DNA of 5,783 bases from contig JACNFS010000100.1 of NCBI GenBank assembly GCA_014384515.1, positions 1 to 5,783 on the forward strand, read 5' to 3'. Under the pieces are notes generated by a model. The model saw only the letters and a list, made by a program, of their open reading frames with translations, was not told the origin of the DNA and ran no database searches. This DNA comes from Dehalococcoidia bacterium (lineage in GTDB: Bacteria; Chloroflexota; Dehalococcoidia; GIF9; UBA5629). The translations under genes were made by a program, and so were the position numbers. This document shows positions 1 to 4,941 of this stretch, in pieces (position 1 is the stretch's first letter; each line of letters begins with the position of its first letter).

Positions 1-374
1 TGCGTCGTCATTCTTTCTTGAAGCTGAGGACGCTTGGCAAATACATCCACCACCCGCGCCAACTTGCTCACCCCGACAACCCGTCCCTCATTGTTGGGAA
101 TATAGCCAACGTGGGCTACGCCATGAAAAGGGAGCAGATGATGCTCACACATGGAATAAAAGGGAATATCCCTGAGTATCACCATTTCACGATGCCCCTC
201 TTCAAAGCCTACCGTCAGTTCTGTCTTAGCATCCATATCCAGCCCTGAGAAGAGTTCAGCATACATCTCAGCGATCCGCTGCGGTGTGTTTTGCAAGCCT
301 TCCCTTTGAGGGTCATCGCCGATAGCCTCAATCATAGAAAGCGCTGCTGCCTCGATTCTAGCTTGGTCAACCAC
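1..374 (-). CDS. folE: GTP cyclohydrolase I, C-terminus cut by window edge
   Basis: Converts GTP to 7,8-dihydroneopterin triphosphate, the first step of tetrahydrofolate synthesis and also the entry to the queuosine/preQ0 pathway; cytosolic. I translated 124 codons from a GTG at 374-372, preceded by GGAGG (384-380) with a 5-nt gap; an in-frame TAG at 398-396 excludes a longer start. Visible family signatures: zinc-site motif [10 protein letters not shown] with Cys76, His78 and His79; VGYIPN at 89-94; [10 protein letters not shown] at 101-110; and the second family signature [10 protein letters not shown] at 114-123. The family is about 180-220 residues, so the last third, including the second zinc cysteine, lies beyond the left edge. 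It follows the flavin reductase-like gene by 28 nt and is probably the distal gene of the same transcript. Identification is from conserved motifs and is very secure; which pathway it serves here is not shown. Confidence 0.96.
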   Translation of the reverse strand, partial: MVDQARIEAAALSMIEAIGDDPQREGLQNTPQRIAEMYAELFSGLDMDAKTELTVGFEEGHREMVILRDIPFYSMCEHHLLPFHGVAHVGYIPNNEGRVVGVSKLARVVDVFAKRPQLQERMTT

Positions 375-402
375 TGTCGCCTCCTTTTTCAGCGCCTAGT
401 CC

Positions 403-981
403 CTAGCGCCTGCCATAAGTCTCGCGGTCTAGCAATCGCACGGATTCTTTGTCCGTAGTCGCATAAAGCTCTGCTCCAAGATAAAGAGCCGGACTTACTT
501 TGCCCAAATCGAGCGCTCCTTTGGCAGTAAAGACATTGTCAACAAAATGCGCGGCTACAATCTCACCTACTACCCAGACGTGATCGCCGTAGGTTTTGTT
601 GTCTACAAGCTTACACTCATAGGCGGCATAGGCATCCTTCAGTATAGGCACGTTTGTCTTTAAGGGCCTTTCTTCAGCGATACCAAATCTCTGAAACTTA
701 TCTATTTCCCCACCGCCACTACCACCAACCGAGGCCACAAGCTCAGCGGCCTCAAAAGGCACGAAGTTAATGCCAAACTCCCTGCTTTCTAAAATAAGCT
801 GGTAGGTGAATCTCTTGGGCGCTATAGATATCCCGTAAAGAGGTGGTTCAAAAGAAACGGAGCTATGCCAGGCGACTGCCATAGCATTTCCCTTGCCTCC
901 AGCACTGGCTGTAACTATGGCCGCTACCTTGGGGTAATGCTGATAGAAGTCCCCGACGCTTTCTAAGCTTACTCTCGGCAT
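403..981 (-). CDS. Flavin reductase-like, FMN-binding split-barrel protein
   Basis: A 192-residue cytosolic protein of the flavin reductase-like domain family (FMN-binding split barrel), whose members bind FMN and either reduce it with NAD(P)H or use it in redox reactions. Visible family features: an N-terminal strand with a small-residue turn (VTASAGGKGNAMAVAW, 23-38); the FMN-phosphate region SVSFEPPLYGISIAPKRFTY (41-60); the conserved strand YGDHVWVVGEIV (131-142); and a C-terminal PALYLGAELYAT segment (164-175). There is no signal peptide or membrane segment. An ATG 18 codons upstream (1035) is open but would overlap thrC by 10 nt. I prefer the ATG at 981 because it has a very strong GGAGGAGGA 6 nt upstream and the extra 18 residues look nothing like the family. 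The physiological substrate cannot be read from the sequence. It lies 44 nt after thrC and 28 nt before folE, so co-transcription is likely without an obvious metabolic link. Confidence 0.88.
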   Translation of the reverse strand: MPRVSLESVGDFYQHYPKVAAIVTASAGGKGNAMAVAWHSSVSFEPPLYGISIAPKRFTYQLILESREFGINFVPFEAAELVASVGGSGGGEIDKFQRFGIAEERPLKTNVPILKDAYAAYECKLVDNKTYGDHVWVVGEIVAAHFVDNVFTAKGALDLGKVSPALYLGAELYATTDKESVRLLDRETYGRR

Positions 982-987
982 CTGTAG

Positions 988-996
988 TCCTCCTCC
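988..996 (-). promoter_or_regulatory. Strong Shine-Dalgarno that sets the flavin reductase start
   Basis: On the minus strand GGAGGAGGA ends 6 nt before the ATG at 981. It lies inside the longer open frame that begins at 1035, so it argues for the shorter 192-residue protein and for a 44-nt gap after thrC rather than an overlap. Confidence 0.8.
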
Positions 997-1025
997 AATT
1001 TTTGCTTGTCCTGCAATTTGGAAGG

Positions 1026-2078
1026 TTAGTCCCAACCTAAGGTCTGCTCAACTATCCCTATGTCGGGCGGTAACTCTGGGAAAGGCTCGACGAACTTTGT
1101 GGGAAGGTCTGGGTCTTTCAATCCAGTGCCGGTAATGAGGCAGACCACCTTCTTGTCCCAGAGTCTTAGCCCTTGCTTGACCATCTTAATGAGCCCGGCC
1201 AGAGAAGCTGCTGAAGCCGGTTCACCAAAAATGCCTTCTTTAGTGGCTAGAAGCCTGTAAGCAGCTACAATCTCGTCATCGGTGACGCTGTCAATGACCC
1301 CGCCTGACTCGTCTCGGGCGGCTACCGCTCCCTGCCAACTGGCTGGATTACCGATACGAATAGCTGTAGCTAGGGTTTTTGGCTTCTTTACGATTTTCCC
1401 TCTGACTATGGGCGCCGCACCTTCAGCTTGAAAGCCCATCATCTTCGGGGTTTGGTTTGACTTAGCAGCTTGTTCATATTCAACAAAGCCTTTCCGGTAA
1501 GCAGTGATATTGCCGGCATTACCCACAGGGATAAAGAAATAGTCGGGAGCATCGCCCAAATCGTCTACAATCTCAAAAGCTGCCGTCTTTTGACCCTCAA
1601 TGCGATGCGGGTTTAATGAATTCACCAGTGTAACCGGATGTTTTTCAACCAGACTACGAACTATTTCAAGAGCCTGATCAAAATTGCCTTGTATTGTGAT
1701 GATCTTAGCTCCATAAGCAATAGCTTGAGCTAATTTCCCCAAAGCAATCTTGCCCTTTGGCACAATGACGACGACACTGAGACCAAAACGAGCTCCGTAA
1801 GCAGCGGCTGAAGCACTGGTATTTCCAGTAGAAGCACAGATTACACTGGAGCTACCATTTTCCACGGCTTTGGCTATGGCCACCACCATGCCCCGGTCTT
1901 TGAAAGACCCAGTGGGATTGCAGCCCTCGAGCTTGAAATAAAGCTCCCCACAGCCAAGCTCCTTTTCTAGACTGACGGATCTGACCAAAGGGGTATCGCC
2001 TTCCCCAAGCGTTATCAGGGGGGTAGCTGGAGTAATCGGCAGAAAGTCACGGTATCTAATTAGAACGCCACGCCCCAC
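1026..2078 (-). CDS. thrC: Threonine synthase, PLP-dependent
   Basis: Converts O-phospho-L-homoserine to L-threonine and phosphate; cytosolic PLP enzyme of fold type II. The 350-residue length fits the short threonine synthase class found in Bacillus and Thermus rather than the longer E. coli/yeast class. Motifs: GEGDTPL (25-31); NPTGSFKDRG (54-63) with the PLP Schiff-base lysine at K60; the substrate-binding ASTGNTSASAAAY (82-94); the phosphate-cradle loop PVGNAGNITAY (184-194); EPASAASLAG (286-295); and the C-terminal ITGTGLKD (315-322). The start is GTG at 2078, with GGAGG 5 nt upstream that overlaps the stop codon of hom. It follows homoserine dehydrogenase by 9 nt, the expected pathway partner, and both are presumably made from one mRNA. 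Homoserine kinase, which makes its substrate, is not in the window. Related PLP enzymes such as threonine dehydratase or cysteine synthase were considered, but the neighbourhood and motifs favour ThrC. Confidence 0.95.
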   Translation of the reverse strand: MGRGVLIRYRDFLPITPATPLITLGEGDTPLVRSVSLEKELGCGELYFKLEGCNPTGSFKDRGMVVAIAKAVENGSSSVICASTGNTSASAAAYGARFGLSVVVIVPKGKIALGKLAQAIAYGAKIITIQGNFDQALEIVRSLVEKHPVTLVNSLNPHRIEGQKTAAFEIVDDLGDAPDYFFIPVGNAGNITAYRKGFVEYEQAAKSNQTPKMMGFQAEGAAPIVRGKIVKKPKTLATAIRIGNPASWQGAVAARDESGGVIDSVTDDEIVAAYRLLATKEGIFGEPASAASLAGLIKMVKQGLRLWDKKVVCLITGTGLKDPDLPTKFVEPFPELPPDIGIVEQTLGWD

Positions 2079-2083
2079 AATTT

Positions 2084-2090
2084 CCTCCTA
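2084..2090 (-). promoter_or_regulatory. thrC Shine-Dalgarno overlapping the hom stop codon
   Basis: The minus strand reads TAGGAGGAAATTGTG: the TAG that ends hom (2090-2088) supplies the first G of the GGAGG (2088-2084) used by the GTG start of thrC at 2078. A ribosome finishing hom covers the thrC start region, so translational coupling is likely; this is inferred from spacing only. Confidence 0.75.
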
Positions 2091-3383
2091 AGCTTCGACT
2101 CTGACGAAGTTGCTAATTTCCTTAACTACGGGCAGTTGCTCGGCTTCTTTGAGAGCTTGCTGAACCTCCTGTTCGTTGGCTGGATGAGTCATTATCATAA
2201 TCTCAGCAATTTGGGTCGATGGGTCGGCCTCCTTCTGGATCACCGAAGAAATACTAATGGAATGGTCGCCCAGGATCTTTGAGATTTGCGCCAAAACCCC
2301 TGGTCGGTCAGCAACGCTCATTCTCACATAGTATCGCGTCTCTATCTCAGCCATAGGCTTGATAGTCCGCTCGCTTGCGAAAGGCAACTTAGGAGCACTG
2401 CTCGTCCCACGGTTGATGTTCTGAGCTATGTTAATGATATCAGCAACTATGGCACTTGAGGTTGCCGACGGCCCGGCTCCCTGTCCATAAAAGATAACCT
2501 TACCCACCAAATCCCCTTCCACATGAATAGCATTGTAAACACCATCTACCTTAGCCAACAAAGAATCCTCAGGAATAAAAACAGGATGAACACGGGCTTC
2601 AATAGAATCCCCAGCTCGTTTGGCAATTGCCAGAAGCTTTATTGCGTAACCCAGTTCCTGGGCATAGCGAAAATCACGAGCTTGGAGTCGTGAAATCCCC
2701 TCATGGTATATGTTTTCCGGACCAACCTCGGTGCCGAAAGCAATAGTTGTCAATATAGCCAACTTGTAGGCGGCATCAATGCCCTCTATGTCGTTGGCTG
2801 GGTTAGCTTCAGCATAGCCTAACTCTTGAGCTTGTTTTAAAGCCACCGAAAAATCCAGTCCTTCCTTGGCCATCTGAGTTAAGATGTAATTGGTAGTTCC
2901 GTTGAGAATCCCGTAAATGGCCGAGATATCATTAGCTACCAAGTCCTCCTGGAAGGGCGCAATTAAAGGTATACCACCACCGACGCTGGCCTCGCAGCGA
3001 AGGGATACTTGATGCTGGTGAGCCACAGCCAGGAGCTGACTCCAGTGCTTTGCCATAACCTCTTTATTAGCAGTGACAACGTGCTTGCCGTGAGCGAGAG
3101 CCTCTTTTATATATTCAAAGGCAGGATGCTCACCGCCGATGAGTTCAACGACTATATCTACCTCAGGATGGTTGACGAGTTCCGCAAACTGAGTAGTAAA
3201 AAGCTCAGGTTCAAGTCCCATTGAGCCATGTTTAGTCGAGTCTTGCTCTAGGACCTTTTTCAATACCAGCCGGCTACCTGCCTCCCTGGCCAAGGTTTCC
3301 GGTTTCCCCATCAAGACCTTAACCACGCCACTACCGATTACACCTAGACCCATCAAGCCGATACCAATGCTCCTGGCCGCCAT
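2088..3383 (-). CDS. hom: Homoserine dehydrogenase with C-terminal ACT domain
   Basis: Reduces L-aspartate 4-semialdehyde to L-homoserine with NAD(P)H, the branch-point step to threonine, methionine and isoleucine; cytosolic. The 431 residues match the monofunctional Bacillus-type enzyme, not the aspartokinase fusion. Domain order: NAD(P)-binding Rossmann fold opening with GLMGLGVIGSG (9-19); VVTANKE (102-108) with Lys107; the family signature around GILNGTTNYILTQMA (158-172); and catalytic-region YAEANPANDIEGIDAAYK (190-207), where E192, D203 and K207 line up with yeast E208, D219 and K223. A C-terminal ACT domain (about 350-430, YVRMSVADRPGVLAQISKIL) probably mediates feedback control by threonine, as known for the family. 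Start ATG 3383 has GGGAG 8 nt upstream, inside the end of the foldase gene; the two genes are 2 nt apart. All expected active-site residues are present. Confidence 0.97.
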   Translation of the reverse strand: MAARSIGIGLMGLGVIGSGVVKVLMGKPETLAREAGSRLVLKKVLEQDSTKHGSMGLEPELFTTQFAELVNHPEVDIVVELIGGEHPAFEYIKEALAHGKHVVTANKEVMAKHWSQLLAVAHQHQVSLRCEASVGGGIPLIAPFQEDLVANDISAIYGILNGTTNYILTQMAKEGLDFSVALKQAQELGYAEANPANDIEGIDAAYKLAILTTIAFGTEVGPENIYHEGISRLQARDFRYAQELGYAIKLLAIAKRAGDSIEARVHPVFIPEDSLLAKVDGVYNAIHVEGDLVGKVIFYGQGAGPSATSSAIVADIINIAQNINRGTSSAPKLPFASERTIKPMAEIETRYYVRMSVADRPGVLAQISKILGDHSISISSVIQKEADPSTQIAEIMIMTHPANEQEVQQALKEAEQLPVVKEISNFVRVEA

Positions 3384-3385
3384 AG

Positions 3386-4657
3386 CTATTGCTCCCTGTC
3401 TCTAAGGATCCGATCTACTGCCCAGGCTTTCTGTTCTTCATCCAGGTGACTCTCTATTGAGCTCTTTTCCCTTTGCTCAGTGAGCCAGCCTTCAAAAGCT
3501 TTGGCTTTCAGCATCTCTCTAATCTCATCGTCAAGCTGTCGATTGGCATCTTTATCCAGAACTTTGACTACCCAATAGCCTCCTTGAGTTTGAATAGATT
3601 CATCGGGCACCGGCTCACTTAGAACGCCGGGCTCAAGCTCAAAAGCGACTTTAATGATAACCTCGTTGCCCGCTCCTTTTTGGAGCCAACCCAGATCACC
3701 TTCTAGCTCCTTGCTGCCTGAATGCAGGGAATATTCCTGAACCAAAGCGGCAAAATCCCCACCGGCTTCCAACTTGGCCTTGACTTCCTCTGCCTCCTGC
3801 CGACTTCCTAGGAGAATACCCCTAGCATGGCTCCCTTTGTTCTCATCACTCTCAATCACTTCTATCAGCCAGTAACCGATTTCCTTAGTGACTGACCCAT
3901 CATAAGTTGGTTCACTTGGCATTCCTGGCGCAAGGTTAAAAGCAATGTCTCTGAGCAATGAATCCCCCAAATCTCCTAATAACACATCCCAAAAGTCCTT
4001 GGGCAGCCAGCCTAGGTCACCGCCTATCTGTTTAGTCAGCGCTTCCACGGAGAATTCCTTCGCCAAGGAGGTGAAATTATCGCTACCTCCAAGTCTATCT
4101 ATTACTTCGTTGGCTACCTCCTCACTTTCCAAAAACATTGCTTGAATCTGTGCCTGCTCACATGCCCTTGGCACTTTGGGGTCAAAGTAGTCTCCAAGCA
4201 GCTTATCTGCCAACAGTGCGGCAGCAATCATATCCCTGTTTGCCTTATCATCTGGCAAGTTGAGGGCCTCGAGCCGACTATCTATTTCCGCAGTGCTCAC
4301 ACCAATCCCCAAATCTGTGGCTCCCTGCCTTATTAGCTCAGTGTCCTCGATGGCTTCGATGGCCATGTCTGCCATAGCCGAGACCGCAGGGGCTTCCTGC
4401 CCTTGGCTATAAAGATCAAGCACCTTTACATAATAATCCATATTGAAAACAGTATCGTTCACCTTTACCACTGGCTGATGCAAAGGCTTGACCTGGTCGT
4501 TATAATACCCGTAGCCAATGTAACCCACAATGAAGGCAAAAAAGAGCCCTCCCACAGTCATCGTAATGCGCTGTATTCGTTGCTGGCGTTGTAACTTGGA
4601 TAGCTGCCGCTTGGTAGGTGGGCGTCTGGGTTCAGGCTTTTTCTGCTTCTTGGCCAC
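3386..4657 (-). CDS. Membrane-anchored SurA/PpiC-like foldase, two degenerate parvulin domains
   Basis: Probable extracytoplasmic protein-folding factor, 423 residues. The N-terminus is a basic cytoplasmic tail (1-30, Lys/Arg-rich), followed by one hydrophobic segment (about 31-52) with no lipobox or clear cleavage site, so a signal anchor with the rest outside the membrane is likely. Residues about 62-160 resemble the helical SurA N-terminal region. Two parvulin (PpiC rotamase) domains follow: about 169-270 (DNFTSLAKEFS, GGDLGWLPK, GYWLIEV) and about 277-368 (GDFAALVQEYS, EGDLGWLQKG, GYWVVKV). In both, the histidines conserved in active parvulins are replaced (Ala173/Trp263 and Gly280/Trp362 by my alignment), so isomerase activity is doubtful and a chaperone role is more plausible. 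The acidic C-terminal tail is helical in character. GTG start at 4657 has AAGGA 9 nt upstream. It heads the minus-strand unit and ends 2 nt before hom; a functional link to threonine synthesis is not evident. Confidence 0.85.
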   Translation of the reverse strand: MAKKQKKPEPRRPPTKRQLSKLQRQQRIQRITMTVGGLFFAFIVGYIGYGYYNDQVKPLHQPVVKVNDTVFNMDYYVKVLDLYSQGQEAPAVSAMADMAIEAIEDTELIRQGATDLGIGVSTAEIDSRLEALNLPDDKANRDMIAAALLADKLLGDYFDPKVPRACEQAQIQAMFLESEEVANEVIDRLGGSDNFTSLAKEFSVEALTKQIGGDLGWLPKDFWDVLLGDLGDSLLRDIAFNLAPGMPSEPTYDGSVTKEIGYWLIEVIESDENKGSHARGILLGSRQEAEEVKAKLEAGGDFAALVQEYSLHSGSKELEGDLGWLQKGAGNEVIIKVAFELEPGVLSEPVPDESIQTQGGYWVVKVLDKDANRQLDDEIREMLKAKAFEGWLTEQREKSSIESHLDEEQKAWAVDRILRDREQ

Positions 4658-4702
4658 AGCCTAAAGTCCTTCTCTTCTTGGATGACTGGGGTGAGACTCG
4701 CG

Positions 4703-4731
4703 TTGCCCTAATCATCTGCTTATGATAACAT
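4703..4731 (+). promoter_or_regulatory. Sigma-70-like promoter for tRNA-Pro
   Basis: TTGCCC (4703-4708) and TAACAT (4726-4731) are separated by 17 bp, four of six matches to consensus in each box with optimal spacing. Transcription would begin near 4738, leaving a leader of about 13 nt before the tRNA at 4751, typical for a tRNA gene. Found by eye; not tested. Confidence 0.55.
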
Positions 4732-4750
4732 ATTGCTGGAGGCAAAGCCA
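4722..4750 (-). promoter_or_regulatory. Possible divergent promoter for the foldase-hom-thrC unit
   Basis: On the minus strand TATCAT (4727-4722) is a good -10 box, with TGGCTT (4750-4745) 17 bp upstream as a poor -35. It would start transcription near 4715 and give a leader of about 58 nt to the GTG at 4657. The -10 overlaps that of the rightward tRNA promoter, so the two would compete. Only the -10 is convincing. Confidence 0.3.
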
Positions 4751-4827
4751 CGGGGTGTAGCGCAGCCTGGTAGCGCACCTGAATGGGGTTCAGGTGGTCG
4801 CCGGTTCAAATCCGGCCACCCCGACCA
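4751..4827 (+). tRNA. tRNA-Pro, anticodon GGG, CCA encoded
   Basis: A complete 77-nt cloverleaf. Acceptor stem CGGGGTG (4751-4757) pairs with CACCCCG (4817-4823); D stem GCGC/GCGC (4760-4763, 4773-4776); anticodon stem CCTGA (4778-4782) with TCAGG (4790-4794); variable loop TGGTC; T stem GCCGG/CCGGC (4800-4804, 4812-4816) around TTCAAAT. The 7-nt anticodon loop ATGGGGT puts GGG at 4785-4787, followed by G37 as usual for proline tRNAs. The first acceptor pair C1-G72 and discriminator A73 are also characteristic of bacterial tRNA-Pro. CCA (4825-4827) is genomic. All stems are perfect, so the gene should be functional. It is the likely insertion target of the element whose integrase lies 114 nt downstream on the same strand. 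Confidence 0.97.
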
Positions 4828-4829
4828 TA

Positions 4830-4840
4830 GATAGGGAATA
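4830..4840 (+). repeat. GATAGG(G/A)AATA direct repeat, copy 1
   Basis: GATAGGGAATA here and GATAGGAAATA at 4910-4920 differ at one position and lie 80 bp apart. Copy 1 starts 2 nt after the tRNA CCA; copy 2 directly follows the second GACCACCTGA repeat. Short enough that chance is possible; could be integrase or directionality-factor sites. Confidence 0.4.
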
Positions 4841-4842
4841 AT

Positions 4843-4855
4843 GTGGTCAGACCAC
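4843..4855. repeat. 13-bp palindrome GTGGTC-A-GACCAC
   Basis: A perfect inverted repeat with 6-bp arms and a 1-bp centre, between the tRNA and the integrase. Its right half is part of the first AGACCACCTGAGTC repeat. The very short spacer cannot form a stable hairpin loop, so a protein-binding operator or recombinase site is more likely than a terminator. There is no T-run after it. Confidence 0.6.
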
Positions 4856-4862
4856 CTGAGTC
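4849..4862 (+). repeat. AGACCACCTGA(G/A)TC direct repeat, copy 1
   Basis: AGACCACCTGAGTC at this position and AGACCACCTGAATC at 4896-4909 match at 13 of 14 bases with a 47-bp period. The shared GACCACCTGA is the exact reverse complement of tRNA bases 4790-4799 (TCAGGTGGTC, 3' anticodon stem plus variable loop). A plausible reading is a set of integrase-binding sites in the attachment region; alternatively a regulatory site for the integrase gene. Confidence 0.6.
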
Positions 4863-4895
4863 ACCGGAAAAGCTAAAGGTGGCCAAATACAGTCT

Positions 4896-4909
4896 AGACC
4901 ACCTGAATC
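4896..4909 (+). repeat. AGACCACCTGA(G/A)TC direct repeat, copy 2
   Basis: Second copy (AGACCACCTGAATC), ending 32 nt before the integrase start. Besides the inverse match to the tRNA, CACCTGAAT at 4900-4908 is identical in direct orientation to tRNA bases 4776-4784 (5' anticodon stem into the loop). No convincing -10/-35 pair for the integrase is visible around it. Confidence 0.6.
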
Positions 4910-4920
4910 GATAGGAAATA
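4910..4920 (+). repeat. GATAGG(G/A)AATA direct repeat, copy 2
   Basis: GATAGGAAATA, partner of the copy at 4830-4840 with one mismatch. It adjoins the end of the second AGACCACCTGAATC repeat, so the block GACCA...GATAGG-AATA is seen both at the tRNA 3' end and just ahead of the integrase. Confidence 0.4.
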
Positions 4921-4941
4921 GGCGGGTTCGCACTATGAGTA

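Noticed and set aside
18..248. Plus-strand 76-codon frame
   Set aside because: Antisense shadow of folE, whose minus-strand translation carries the conserved motifs.
3009..4594. Several plus-strand frames of 63-71 codons
   Set aside because: All lie antisense to hom or the foldase, lack ribosome sites and show no domain-like sequence.
4790..4862. Long-range hairpin between tRNA 3' anticodon stem and the first GACCACCTGA repeat, as an attenuator or terminator
   Set aside because: The pairing would compete with the very stable tRNA fold, the loop is about 50 nt and no T-run follows, so a DNA-level recombinase site explains the match better.
4828..4941. CRISPR-like array
   Set aside because: Only two 14-bp copies with a 33-bp spacer, too short and too few, and no cas gene nearby.
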